Shown here: piece after piece, positions 19,101-30,025 of the stretch | Position numbering within the stretch: the first letter of the stretch is position 1 | Layout: every line of letters starts with the position of its first letter | DNA from: Odontesthes bonariensis | Lineage: Eukaryota > Chordata > Actinopteri > Atheriniformes > Atherinopsidae | Assembly (NCBI RefSeq): GCF_027942865.1 | Contig: NC_134510.1 | Location: 15,218,743-15,282,742 of the forward strand | DNA: 64,000 nt | Direction: 5' to 3' | Position numbers and translations under genes: made by a program | The notes under the pieces: model-generated | What the model was told of the DNA's origin: nothing | Seen by the model: only the letters and a program-made list of their open reading frames with translations | The model's database searches: none

Positions 19101-22100
19101 CCCTGTGCGGCGATTGCGCTGTTTGCGCAGCCTGTCATGCTAACCAAATACGTGGTGGCTAAGGGGCAAGAGCTAAACCTTCCACGTAAAACAACAACTT
19201 GCACACTGCAGAAACGTCACACCACTTTATAAACCATCCGACAATAAAGTCACAAGCCTTACCATCAAAACCATATGCATGGTTCTCACATTACTGGCAT
19301 GGGGACGTTACAAAACAACTTTATAAACAGCATCGGCTTCTGAAAGGGAAGTCTGAGGTTCAGACTGCTGCAAACTGATGTGCATCTGCGGTCTTCTTTT
19401 CCTTCCAGGTGCCTCTCCACAGAGGCTGAGTGAAAGGTTAATTCACTCAACTGTTCACTTTTTCTTTTTCTCTTTCTCTTTCTATACAACCAAAAGGCTT
19501 CCCAGATGTTTCTGTGAAACACACTACGTCCAGGGTCAAGTTATTGAATTCTGTCTGTACTGAGCAAAACCCACAAAGCACGAGCGGAAAATTGACAGAT
19601 TTGGTTTTTACATAGAGTTGGGCCTGGTTAGTACTTATATGGGGTGGGCTGCACGGTGGTAGTGTGGTAGTTAGCACCGTCATCTCACAGCGGGAGGGTT
19701 CCAGGTTCAACTCCCAGCTGGGGGCTTTCTGTGTGGAGTTTGCATGTTTTCCCCTTCCTTCCACTGTCCAAAAAACATGAATGTTAGGCTAATGTTAATG
19801 TCTCTAAAATTGTCCTTAGGTGTGAGTGTGTGTGGTTGTTTATCTCGTGTGGCCCTGTGATGGATGCCTCTTGCAGCTGGGATAGGCTCCAGCTGGTCTG
19901 CGACCTGACTGATGGATTAAGCGGGTATAGAAAATGGATGGATGGGTGGTTTTTACATGAAATATCCTGCTACTTTCAAGATGGCAGCAGCGATTGCCAC
20001 AGGGCAAAACTGAGAATCTACCCCTCAACATGACACAGTAATAGCATTAAGGTAATAGAATTATCTTGTTTCTGGGTTAAAGAATTTGACATTCTTTGTT
20101 AGCATGTTAACATGTTATGCAGCACGCTAAAAGAGTATGTGAGATTTCTTTCATTATGTCCACGAGCTTGATGCAAGTTCAGTGGTGAAATGAGCCTACA
20201 ATTTGTGGGAAATTATTTTAATATGCAAGCACTGGACTGTGAGGCGAGATGAATTCTGCACAATTCAGTGTAGTATTGATATATATATATGTAACAAAAA
20301 AAAGAAAGCTCATCGTTTTGGGCCCCATCAGTGTATGTATTGCTGACATCGTTGCAATCATACACAGCACCAACTGAGGCCTGTTGCCCTTGCAACAGTG
20401 CGCTTCTCCTTAGAAGTGTTGTTAGTGAAAAAAGGCTGACACCGCTACACTGCGGGAATGGCACAAGAGAGTTTATCAAGTTTACAGTTTCGACTTCTCT
20501 GTTTTGCCTTGCAACATTTACAATGACTGTAACCCTCCTTGGTTTTTATGTTTCATAGAGATGCCCATCCAGGCGGACACTTCCTTGCAGCTCTTCCTGC
20601 TATTCAAACACACTGTCGTCCATGACCGTGCCAAATGTGAGCATAAACTCAGCCTAAGGTCCCTTCCACAAGCGAAAGGTTCTCAGGAAATAATGTAACA
20701 CAAACAGTGTGTCAGAAAACTTGTTTATTCACTCGAAAGTATGTTAAACAGCAGCACTCATATTGCTGGACACAGCTAATGCATACTATACTAATAATAT
20801 CAGCAAAGGTTGGCATTATAAGTAATTCATGTTTCAGTCTGAGTGATGAATAATGGATTTAAGTTTTACTCAGTCCTAATCACAATGGCTCCAACATCAT
20901 CCTGTAGCCACTGCCTCTGCTGCTTGGAATTTTATTTCAGAAAGTTAGTCTTATCTAGTTGAGACTTCATCATGGAAACAGCAGTCTGTGACAGCTGTGC
21001 AAAAAAAACCAGCCAACTGCCTGTTACAACATCGGCACATCTGTGCAACAGTGACATTTTATGGTGTCAGATCCTGCCACAGAGGCTACGTACAGATCCC
21101 ATGTGGCAACACACATAACTCCTGTGACATACTCTAAGTAATGAGAATAAAATGGAAGCACTTATCTACAAATGTGACAAAAAAAAAAGGGGGGGTGGTA
21201 CTTTGGCCAACAATGCTAACAAACTATTGACCAAGCTTAAAAGGCAAGATGAAGTATGGTAATTCCTGTGAGTTTTAAAATTTTAGGGGAAAAATTAAGG
21301 CAAAATACCTCAGAGAAGGTACTCTGGATCACTTAACCCCCCCCCCCCCCCCCCTTCAAACAGGAGCAAAAGAAAAATAATATCTGAAAGGGCACCGTAA
21401 GCAAGTAAGTGCAGCAACGCGTGAAGTCACACTGGGGTTTTCCATGTGGCTTAACTCTGTGAGCAACATGGGAACGAACACAAACACTGAGGTTCCGTTT
21501 TAACCTGTTCAAGTTCAAGCTTGATCTGGCTGAGATCCCCCCCGACTGTGTTTAAGTCAGATGACGGGTTCAGTCTGGAAGAGGTAGTGACAGAGCTGCT
21601 TAAGTGTGATGCAAAAAAACCAGAGACAGTCATCCCCATTACCAACACCAATCATTTGTAGCATTAACTAAAGCTCATCAGGTAATGTTTAACGTTCAAT
21701 GTCAGTTTATTCAGACTGCACAATAACAACATAAACAACTCGTGTTAATCTCCGAGGTTGAGTACCGACAACATAAAGCTATTTTTCTTTCTTTTTATCA
21801 CTTCACACATTCCTATACAAGACATGTGATGCACGATCATACAATCATTCATCACATGAGTAAAGAGCTATTCACAACGGCCCAATTTGCCTCATAATGA
21901 CTTTTTCCCACAGCATTAACAATGATCGCTGTCTGTGTGTTTCTATGGCAACAGCGCAAACAAAAAGTGCGCCCTGCCTTCAAATGCTAAAGAAATGGGA
22001 AGAACAATAAATGGACTCAGCCGCAGCTTATCTCAGATAAAGTGTACTGCGTCTCTACGCTGGTGGATCATTACCAGAAAAAACAACAAAAAAAGAGCAC

Positions 22101-25100
22101 TGAAAGCAGTGAAATGTGAGACACCTTTAGTCTTTTGGTTTCAACACTAAAATGGGTCCCAGCTGGTCAACATAAGAGTGGTTTGCTGACGTCAACTTTG
22201 CATGTGCTATGGTCTTTTAAACGGTCACCCATTGCTGCCCTTTGGAGCTGCAGGGCTGTCTCGTGCAATATAATTATCATATTATTTATTTATTTATTAT
22301 TATAATATCATTTTTTCCTCAAATGCTACAGTCGTGAAAAAAGGAACCTAGGTTTCGAACAATAGTTTTCCCTTTTTTTTTTAAATTAACATAATATAGA
22401 CCTCTTTTGTGTCTTTTTGCCCCATATAACTGCCTTTATTCAAATGAATTTAGGTTAAAAAATGTGCTGCTTTAGATGTACCAACTGGTTTCAACTGCCG
22501 AATGAGGTACTCCGCTGCTGTGAAAAACAGTCACACTATAATAATCAAATGATCTACAGGCGACAAATTAACATCAGTTGTGGTTTCAATGGAACCTGTA
22601 CATATTAACCAAAGGAGGAGAGAGCTTCACTTTTCTCCACACAAATAGCCATGTAAACAATGTAAATGTGGAGCCGTGGTTTCCGTGCCAATCCAAACAT
22701 CGATATAAACACCGGATGCTACATGTAGACCGCCCAAAAAACAGAATTCAGCCACTGCTACTTGAAGGTATGACAACGTAAACAGTCATGGACACAACCT
22801 AAACGAGGTGTTGTAAAGCTGACCTCCGGAGGGTTACGCAGAAAAAATATAAAAGGTTTTACGAGGTTATTGTAAAACACATATTTTCACCAAAAACAGT
22901 TCAAGCTCTCAAACATCATGTTGTAGTTTCAATTCACTTCACTTCACTTCTGTCATGAAAAATGTAATATTCAAGCACACTTTGCTATCCATTACACAGG
23001 GCAGAATCATGTTAAAAAAGTCCCATAAACATCTATTTAAACATCTTTTTTATAGTGTTTAAATATTTTGGGCACGGATCAATTTTGGGCTTAAACTAGT
23101 TTAAGCAGCGCGTGTCGTGTCGCGCAAATCTTTTTGTTTTGTGTTTCCGAGTTTAAAAAAAAAAACAAAAAAAAAATCATTTTGGACATTGTCTCACACC
23201 AAAAAGTTGCTGGAAAAACTCTCAACCCAAACCCACCTACTTGGAGACAGAAAAAAAAGCAATGGGCTCTGTTATTTGGATTTGGAGAGTGCACAAGTCA
23301 AGAAAGAGGAGAGCACAAATAGGTAAATAAACTCACTGTGATGGAGTAGATGAGGGCGGCGATTCCAAGAGGCAGGCAACAGCAGATCATAGTGAAGATG
23401 GAGTAGCCCAAGTAGTCGTTGACAGGGTGTTGGAGAGGGCCCTGAGCCATATACACCGTGGGCTGGACAGTGACGGTACCAGGTGCTGGGTACTGCTGGC
23501 TCATGGGGTAAGGCTGCTGCTGTTCATAACCTGCGTACTGTTGTGGATATCCAGGACCCTGCAGGCCACAAGCAAGAAAGACAGTTAAAACTAATGTTTA
23601 TAAAATGCACCATGGGAGAGGCCATAATGTTTCCATTCCATATATTTGGTCAAAGGAGTGAGAAAATGATGAGTAAACCAAGTGACCCTCTTAGACCCTG
23701 TGTATACACTGTTTTCTTGAGAGCACAATGTAACTACAACCCCGGTTCCCACAGTTTGGAAGCTTTATAAAATGTACATAAAAACAGGGGGCAAGGATCT
23801 CATAAACCGATAACTTACTCATGGTGGAACATAGAAAACATATCAAATGTTCCAAATGAGACATAATACTCTTTCATGAAAAATATTAGCTCATCTTGAA
23901 TTTGCAACTTGTCTGAAAAAAAAAAAAAAAAAAAAGTTGGAACAGGAGCAACCAAGGGCTGGAAAAGTAAGCGGTACTAAAAAGAAACAGCCGAATGGAA
24001 AATAAAAAACAAAAGAGACAGATGACTGCATGCTGCATCCTGCGGAGTAAAGAGGAAAGGAACCATCCGGCTTGTTATCACCACTCAGGTGCATTAGAGT
24101 GCATTAGATGCTATTAAACTGGCAACCTTCATATCGGGAAAGTGTCCATCAATGCTGTTTCAGTAAGACAATGTTGAACCGCATACTGCATCTATTACAA
24201 CAGCATGGCAAAGCAGCGGAAGACTGATGAGCAGCTAGATCCTATATCAGACAAGAATGGGACAGCTTTCGTCTGCCATAGTTCTGGCAACTGCTCTCTT
24301 CAGCTGCCAGATGTTTACAGACTGTTGTGAAAGGCAGTGGAGACGCTATGCAGTGACGAACGAGATCCTAAGCCAACTTTTTAACGACATCTATATGAAG
24401 ATGAACTCATATTTTTCATGAAAAAGTAAAATGCCTCACTTTCAGCATCTGATATGGTGTGCTATGTTCTATTGTGGATAACATACACTCTAGAGCAAAG
24501 TATCAAGTATCTGCATTTCGCGCTGGTGGATCGTAACCAGGTTGTAAGAAGAGCGTATAAATGCAAAAAGAAGAAACAGGAGCAAGAGACCAAAAAACGA
24601 AAAATAAAGTCGGCAATTCATTGAAAACTGCAGTTAAACGCAAACAAACTGTTCGTCAGCTGATCAAAAGTTCAAGACCATAGCCCAAAAAACCATCCCA
24701 AACAGAACTAAAAGTGTCAAAAAAGGATTCAGTAGTGAAAAGCCCCACCATTCTTGTTGGGGTCACTTTAAAAGTCTTTTAGGAATGCTTGATGTCGGTG
24801 TTTCCGGGAGGCTGGCGGGAACACTGCTCCATGTGGTGAAGATGGCTTCACGAAGGGCGTCGATGGTCTGGAATTTGACCTTCGTTTTCGCAAACATCCT
24901 TTGCTAATCCATCCCCAAATCTTCTCAATATGATTTAGATCAGGGGAACGTGGAGGATGCTCCAAAAGAACTGAAAAAGTCCTTTGTCACAGATGAGGGC
25001 TATCAGTCAAAAGGGATGCCGGCCGCAACATCTCCACGTATCCCGCCCCTGCACAACCACTGCTCCACTAAGGGAAATAGCACCCCAGATTACATGGAGC

Positions 25101-27383
25101 CACCTCCACTGTGCTGCATAGAAAACATCTCCAGGGGGATCGACTTGTCATGCCAGTAGCATTGGAAGCCATCAGGACCGTTCCACTTCCACTTTTCAAT
25201 TTCCCATGTGCGGTGCTCCCTTGCAAAATCCAAATGGGCAAGTTTGGGGCTTGGGAGGTGTTATAATTGGCTTTGTTCTTAGACATTATGTATTCATATT
25301 CTGTATTTCTCTAAATAACCTATGTTCCTATCTTGTACTTGTCCACTCTGCTCATACTACGCAATGTATGTCCTTGAAAGGTCCAAGACCTTAAGATAGC
25401 ACAACTGGACTAAATAACTGGGACAGATGAAGTTTCTCTATCTTGTCAGATAGGTCTGTTCCATTAGATACACGCCTAAAACATCAGTCACACACACATT
25501 GTTTATCACATCCAAAGAACATGATGTGGACAGCCTGTTCATGTCACTAGTAACTGGCCAATTATACTCGGTCGCGTGTAAGTCCAACCTCTGTAAGATA
25601 AATGTGAAGAAAAGAAATATGAACTATTTCCAGAGATCAGGCTCTGACGGAGGCCCTGCGAGGACTCAGTCACTCAGAGTCCAGCGCTGCCATACTTTAC
25701 CTGTGACCACTGATAAATACTTTGTCTGTGAACTCAAGATTTGTCCGGCTTGTTCTTGGGCTTCCGATGAAAGAATCGGGCTAACATCCCTCGCAGATGC
25801 CTTCTTATGGTGATCGGGGTACAGTCAGCATCAGTGGGGACTTTAATTTGGGTCGGGTCTCGGCCTGGGTCTTCACAGACACCCCGTCGGAAAGTGTGAA
25901 GGAAGTTTTCAACAAGATACCTACTCTTATTTTTTTTGTCTCTTGCTCCTGCTCAGGAGTGTATTTATCAGTGAGACTTGCAAATCACTACATTCTGATT
26001 TTACACTCCAACTTTGTTTTTGGACAGCCAACAAAGTAAACTAACAGGAAAAACCAAAAGTGCAAATAAATATTTTTTCCGACTCAGTACCCCAGCGCCT
26101 CAATGTGAAAGTAAAGCTTACTGGCTTGAAGGAGTGGTGAGTTACAATGAAATGAAACCAAGGCAGTACAGTTTCGCAAGAACAAAGCCCCTGTGGTTCG
26201 TCCACAGAGGATGTGGGACATTAATCAGGCTTTTGGACGGACAAGATGAGCTGATTCAACTTGGATGCTTAAAACCGACAATACAACCAAAGTAGGCTAC
26301 AGAGAGTAACAGATTATTCATATTATACTGAAACAAAACGTTTTAAGCCGGATTTAAGCCTGATTTATACTCGGAAACCAGGTCGTCTGCGTGTTTGTCG
26401 CAGTTAACGCAGACACTACGCAGACACTCGGGTGCACCTCCTCAAAATTGTAACTCACCGCAGACAGTGCCGCAGACATCGCCGCAGGGAGGAGAGAAAG
26501 GAGGCCTCTGATTGGTCAACTCTACATCCGCTCTACACTATGCGTATTTCCGGTTTGCTAACCGGCTGACGCTAACCGTGCTAACCGTGACGATTCTTTC
26601 CCTCTCTGCCAGCTCCAGTAGTAGCAATATTTCTTCTATTTCTAGATCGATCAGCTGCATCTCAATCAAAGTGCGCGTTCGTCCAGTCGCCATTGTTGTT
26701 GAATGGCCTCCGTAACCGTAACACCCACAATCCTAGCTTGTTCGTGATTGTCCCTCTTGCGTTGTGGCGTGGGATTAACATAGCGCAGACAGCGCTTCAA
26801 GGCATAAATCAAAAATAACTGCGTCGTGTCTGCGACAAGCTCACTGCGACACACTGCTGCGAAGTATACACGAGCCTTTAGGGAGCCTGGACCCCCCCCC
26901 CCCACACACACACACACACCCCTCCACACACACGCACACACATATCCCACACCCGCAATCAGCATGAACACTTTAATATAACAGAGACACGACTACTTAG
27001 TACAGTAAAACTCCAGTAAAAAGGATACAGAAGAGGCAAAAGGTTGCTCTTTAGCCAAGATGCTTTATAAAAACTACTTTTCGACGGAATTTGCGTAAAA
27101 AAATGCTCTAACGTTAAGTTTATTAGTGGCACCTTTACGTGTGGGAAGCAGGGAAACTTTGAACATTGAACATTTTTAATGGTGAAAATGAACAATTAAG
27201 TCTTCTTATACATTTAAGCACTATTATGTTGGTTACCTGCTGAGGTGGGTAACCCGGGCCGGGCTGGTGGGGTCCCGGGTAGGGGTAGTCCTGGTATGGC
27301 GGAGGAGCGGGGGACTGAACCATGGAGGACTTCTCATCAGTCCATCCCTGTGGAGGAGCGCTGGGTGTCTTGTTGGGATCCAT
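13186..27383 (-). CDS. Dispanin/CD225-family proline-rich transmembrane protein, paralogue A
   Basis: Three coding exons on minus, all in phase 0: 27383-27237 (49 aa), 23558-23337 (74 aa) and 13335-13186 (49 aa plus stop), total 172 aa. Residues 1-95 are rich in Pro, Gln and Tyr and contain PPPY (a PPxY, WW-domain-binding motif). The CD225 domain starts at [11 protein letters not shown] (from residue 96-97). It continues with the cysteine cluster [14 protein letters not shown] (Cys near 108-110, candidate palmitoylation sites), a basic loop with [20 protein letters not shown], and a C-terminal membrane helix from about 146 to 172. The family includes IFITM, PRRT1/SynDIG and TRARG1, which act in virus restriction, AMPA-receptor and GLUT4 trafficking. 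Which of these applies here is not shown by the sequence. An in-frame upstream Met exists, but the start at 27383 aligns with paralogue B (MD...). Intron 2 is 10 kb and full of repeats. Confidence 0.88.
13482..13903. mobile_element. TTAA-flanked MITE (422 bp)
   Basis: Terminal inverted repeats AGCAATACTATGTAAC and GTTACATAGTATTACT (one mismatch) are flanked directly by TTAA at 13478-13481 and 13904-13907, the target signature of piggyBac and Kolobok transposons. Inside, on plus from 13755, is a short lysine-rich frame starting [16 protein letters not shown], which resembles the N-terminus of proteins found widely in teleost genomes. It breaks off after about 28 codons. The element lies about 150 bp upstream (in gene sense) of the last exon of dispanin gene A. 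Confidence 0.75.
14208..14227 (+). repeat. Poly(A) tract
   Basis: About 20 consecutive A residues in intron 2 of dispanin gene A. It could be the tail of an unidentifiable retroposed sequence on plus. Confidence 0.8.
14586..14790 (+). repeat. Teleost interspersed repeat (TTACATTACATTAC... family)
   Basis: Begins with repeated TTACA units, followed by CATTTTGCAGACGCTTTTA, then CCAAAGCGACTTACAATAAG, a string typical of a very abundant teleost dispersed repeat. The class is unresolved, and the right boundary is approximate. Confidence 0.6.
15799..15873 (-). promoter_or_regulatory. Conserved non-coding block 1 in dispanin A intron 2
   Basis: About 75 bp that align with 35017-35089 in intron 2 of dispanin gene B. 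Both contain GTACAAGGT, AGAGCTGA, AGGTGTGGC and CCTGGAATA in the same order and near-identical spacing, about 70-75% identical by eye. Weaker similarity continues about 90 bp to the left. The block is non-coding in all frames and lies outside recognised repeats, so a retained enhancer or splicing element is the simplest reading. Confidence 0.5.
16320..16368 (-). promoter_or_regulatory. Conserved non-coding block 2 in dispanin A intron 2
   Basis: AAACCTCTGTAGAAATAA, continuing through CTACTAAAGCC, aligns with 35217-35265 in gene B intron 2 (AAACCTCAGTAGGAATAA, then CTACTGAAGCC). It keeps the same order and orientation relative to block 1 as in gene B, with a larger gap between the blocks (about 450 versus 130 bp). 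Confidence 0.45.
17985..18006 (+). repeat. Poly(C) tract, 22 C
   Basis: Uninterrupted run of 22 C residues in intron 2 of dispanin gene A. It could form i-motif/G-quadruplex structure, and its length may be unreliable in an assembly. Confidence 0.9.
19011..19333 (+). mobile_element. TTAA-associated element, copy 1
   Basis: Starts AGGGGAACTCCGGGGCATTT right after TTAA (19007-19010) and is homologous over its full 323 bp to an inverted copy at 30026-30348. Homology stops after AAACAGCAT. No matching inverted terminus is visible at the right end, so the copy is probably truncated. The frames it carries (for example at 19029) are mirrored in the other copy but are not recognised as a gene. Confidence 0.65.
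19645..19946 (+). mobile_element. tRNA-derived SINE-like teleost repeat
   Basis: Begins GGGCTGCACGGTGGTAGTG and has box A-like (TGGTAGTTAGCACC) and box B-like (GGTTCAACTCC) sequence. It continues through TGTGTGGAGTTTGCATG and GGGATAGGCTCCAGC and ends in GAAAATGGATGGATGGG. This is a highly recognisable dispersed repeat of teleost genomes. The frames at 19830-20033 arise from it. Confidence 0.8.
20040..23336 (-). other. Remainder of dispanin A intron 2
   Basis: Apart from the poly(C) tract at 21337-21354 and A/T tracts (for example ATTTATTTATTTATT near 22280), I see no exon, repeat family or regulatory element I can support here. The open frames are short and lack splice context. Confidence 0.55.
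21337..21354 (+). repeat. Poly(C) tract, 18 C
   Basis: Eighteen consecutive C residues in dispanin A intron 2. Confidence 0.9.
23735..24515 (+). mobile_element. Decayed DNA transposon with long terminal inverted repeats
   Basis: The left end ACAACCCCGGTTCCCACAG begins a long arm (about 180 bp) containing TTTCATGAAAAATATTAGCTC. The right side from about 24,400 holds the reverse complement of that arm (TTTTTCATGAAAAAGTAA, CATCTGATATGGTG, GTTCTATTGTGGATAA). The interior has broken transposase-like fragments in plus sense (HTASITTAW, then [10 protein letters not shown]). This is a high-copy teleost family; a Tc1-like class is likely but not proven. It lies in dispanin A intron 1. Confidence 0.65.
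24740..25250 (-). pseudogene. Tc1-like transposase relic
   Basis: Minus-strand frames, broken by shifts and stops, read VIWGAIS, then [14 protein letters not shown], then [15 protein letters not shown], then [18 protein letters not shown]. These follow the order of the C-terminal half of Tc1/mariner transposases: the PP-SPDLNPIE catalytic region followed by the terminal helix. At least two frameshifts separate the pieces, so no functional product is expected. Confidence 0.7.
26356..26880. mobile_element. MITE with degenerate inverted ends, PIF/Harbinger-like
   Basis: The left end AAGCCTGATTTATACTCGG is mirrored at the right by AAGTATACACGAGCCTTTA. Repeated GTCTGCG/CGCAGAC words occur near both ends. 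The AGCCTGATTTATAC type of terminus and a 3-bp A/T target site fit non-autonomous PIF/Harbinger elements of fish. No transposase frame remains. Confidence 0.5.
26891..26945 (+). repeat. Poly(C) plus (CA)n simple repeat
   Basis: A C-run followed by CACACACACACA and imperfect CACAC units, in dispanin A intron 1 just beside the MITE. Confidence 0.9.
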
Positions 27384-27625
27384 AATGTAACAATGCTGTG
27401 GCTGGGCCTTTAACTTCAAAAATAAAATCTTCCTCTCTGAGGAGTTGAATATATATATATTTATCTTTTTCCCAACCAAGTCTCCAGCTCTGAACGCTTC
27501 TGCAGCCAAACGGTAAATTGTTCACAGCCAGAAGTTGGAGGATTTTCTTTCATCAGTATCAAGTGTCTAAAGATGAAAGAAACACTTTCCGGTTTAGCCT
27601 TTCAAATTAAAGGCACAGAGTCGAT
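27384..27625 (-). promoter_or_regulatory. Proximal promoter and leader of dispanin A, similar to that of B
   Basis: Upstream of the gene A start (minus sense), the stretch GTGCCTTTAATTTGAAAG ... ACAATTTACCGT ... GTTAAAGGCC ... ATTGTTAC-ATT-ATGGAT runs in the same order as gene B (37373-37605): GTGCTTTTAATTTGAAAG ... ACAATTTACAGT ... GTTAAAGGCC ... ATTGTTAC-TTC-ATGGAT. An IRF-like GAAAGAAAC is at about 27576-27584 on plus. There is no obvious TATA box. The promoter role is inferred from position and conservation. Confidence 0.5.
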
Positions 27626-28182
27626 TATGAACATGACATCATCAGTCTGATACATTCAAGATTTTATTTTTCAACGTGCATGTATTCGATTTCCGGTCTC
27701 ACACGGAAAACGGCAGTGTGCAAAAGGTGCTGTGTTCCTCCATAAAGTCAACCACAGGAGGGAGGTTGGCTTTTTGCTACTCCCACACAGACATTTACTG
27801 GAAACCCAAACTCGCCGTAACAGTACAGATACTGTTGTACACATTTAGAGTACAAGTTTTCCCTTGTAGGCAGTTCCATGATACTACTTTAAAAGTAGGA
27901 AAACAGTCATGTAAAAGCAGTGCATATCAAATAAAGGTGTGGCTGTTGCATTGTAAACTTTTGCACATGGGTCACCGTACTTTTTCTTAGTTTTGAAAAA
28001 GCATGAAGAAACAAAACGCAAAAAAGGTCACATAAAAGGGTTTTATTTCATAGCTCAATACTACATTGACTTTGTTCAAGCCAAAGTTTGTTTGCTAAAT
28101 CTGCAATAAAATTGCCTACCCTACCCTGCCTTATTCTGTAGACTGGACCTATATGTATCTAAAATGATTGAAGACATGTAAG

Positions 28183-29062
28183 CATGGCCGTAGCCAGTTA
28201 TGAGGAAAGCGAGGTCTGGACCTCGGTAATTTTAAGGGATTTTTTTATTTTATTTATTTATTTTTTTAATCTCGGTTTTCGCATACACGTTACAATTGAC
28301 GTTTGTGTTGACATCACTTTCGTGAATGTGTGAGTACGTGGTACCATTTGAAAAGTCTGTTTCTGCCCTTTCCAACGGTGTGTAACACGTGTGTGCACTC
28401 CGTAGTCGGTGAGAAAAGTACCGTCAACATAGTAGCTGCATACCAGTAATCAGAAATAGAAAAATTAGACGAATTTGACGAACGATTTCCTCGGCCACTC
28501 TGCAGTGCAGCGGCGATTGCTATATACTGACGGAAAGCTCAGCTCGAGCTCTTTAGAATGATATGATTGTTATATCGGTGTCATGTATGGTTCGTGAATA
28601 AAGAAGCAGAGAAGCATAGGTGCGCTTTTGAAAGACAGCACCTTGTTATAGCAATGCACATTTATGTAGGCTGGAGACAATTTTTCACATCCAATTTAGT
28701 AATGAATTCAATATAGCCCATACATATTTATAGGTTGTTTAGCAACAGCTATAGCCTACAATATGCATCTATCCATCTATATTTAACTCTATTTTTTATA
28801 TTGGTTAGTTAGCCTCACTCTATGCCTGGCCAAATGGCCTTTGGTTGTACCAAACATTTGTATAGGCTTGCATTGGGAAATAATCAGGTTCTTTTTAGCT
28901 ATGGGTTCTTGTTACATTATAATAGTTTATTTTGCTACTAGCCTCAATGTGCAACACTGCTATATATTAAAAACTATATAATTTAATATATATATATATA
29001 TATATTGTAAAAATTTCGGCATCATGGACCTCGCCTATTCCAAAATGCTGGCTACGGCCCTG
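28183..29062. mobile_element. Non-autonomous hAT element (880 bp) with 8-bp target duplication
   Basis: Ends CATGGCCGTAGCCAG and CTGGCTACGGCCCTG are inverted repeats, followed inward by GAGGTC...GGACCTCG (left) and GGACCTCGCC (right). The identical 8-mer CATGTAAG flanks both sides (28175-28182 and 29063-29070). An 8-bp duplication with CAGGGCCGTAGC-type ends is diagnostic of hAT. No transposase frame is left. It includes a (TA)n tract near 28,988. Confidence 0.85.
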
Positions 29063-29451
29063 CATGTAAGTAAATGATAAGTTGCTCTATCAAACTATGT
29101 TAAGTTGATATGTTAAGCATTTACTTAGGTGTGTACTCCAACAGTTGGTAAAACTGGTCAAAAAGGGATGAATTTTCCTTTTAGAAGATATATAAACACC
29201 GTGGACGGTACATATTTTGTGTTTCCTGGATATTAGCGTTACGTCGTGCGTAAATCTAGCTGGGCCGTTTCACGTGCCACGCAGGCGGTGCGCTGTATTT
29301 ACATTATCCTCTATCTATTTTTTATCATTAAATGTTTCTGTTAACATCTGCAGGGAGTTTATTTTAATTACATAAACTGAAGTTTGCCATGTTGCATGTA
29401 CCTCATATTGATCCCTGTTATGTTTGAGCACACTGTAAGTTCCATATATGA

Positions 29452-29465
29452 CCACAAGAGGGCGC
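29452..29465 (+). promoter_or_regulatory. CTCF-type core motif, plus orientation
   Basis: CCACAAGAGGGCGC matches the CTCF core CCASYAGRKGGCRS at 13 of 14 positions. It lies between dispanin genes A and B. Inferred from motif only. Confidence 0.45.
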
Positions 29466-29844
29466 TACACGCTCATATTTGTTATTAAATTGCAGCCCAA
29501 CTGAGGGTCATATGTCTGTTATTATCAGACCTTTATATAGTCAATGTATTGACGATTTATACTTTTTATGATAATTTGGTTTCTTTCCCATAGTGTCATT
29601 CTGTTAAGTAGAGATGTTGTATTTCTATAAAAGCCATAGTAGTGAAGTAGTAGTATTACCATTGTATCTATCGTGCCTCCTAAGTTATAGAGACCACATA
29701 TGCAAACATGCCCACAAAGCAAAACCTACCAGTGACGCATCCAGTACACAGTAAATGCTGTCATTAGATATTCATTTCTTTTGTGTCCTGACAGACACCT
29801 CATTGGGAGAGTATTACCGTAAATCCTCGACCAATTTCATGAAA

Positions 29845-29932
29845 AAAAACTGCGTTCAAGTATTTAAAACATTACAACAATATTACTGGGCATGTATTGT
29901 TGTAATGTTTTAAATACTTGAACGCAGTTTTT
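29845..29932. repeat. Perfect 38-bp inverted repeat with 12-base loop
   Basis: Left arm 29845-29882 and right arm 29895-29932 are exact reverse complements, separated by TTACTGGGCATG. The arms begin AAAAACTGCGTTCAAG. A perfect hairpin of this length is either very young or actively maintained. It sits about 90 bp from the TTAA element copy 2. Confidence 0.95.
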
Positions 29933-30025
29933 CCAGAGAAGATAATTGCTTTGTATATGGGAATATCGTCCATTGACTCTTTTGGGCTTTCACATGCGCG
30001 AGCATACCGACAACCGGTAAGTGAC

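Noticed and set aside
19029-19232. Frame [11 protein letters not shown]..., repeated at 30127-30330 on minus
   Set aside because: The similarity between the two copies is explained by the 323-bp repeat as a whole; there is no evidence of selection on the reading frame.
26512-26971. Ser-rich plus frame and Val/Cys-rich minus frame
   Set aside because: Both fall inside or at the edge of the PIF/Harbinger-like MITE and the adjacent (CA)n tract.
27384-27509. In-frame upstream Met extending dispanin A by 42 residues
   Set aside because: The added segment is Lys/Ile-rich, has no counterpart in paralogue B, and B starts with the same ATGGAT context at the shorter position.
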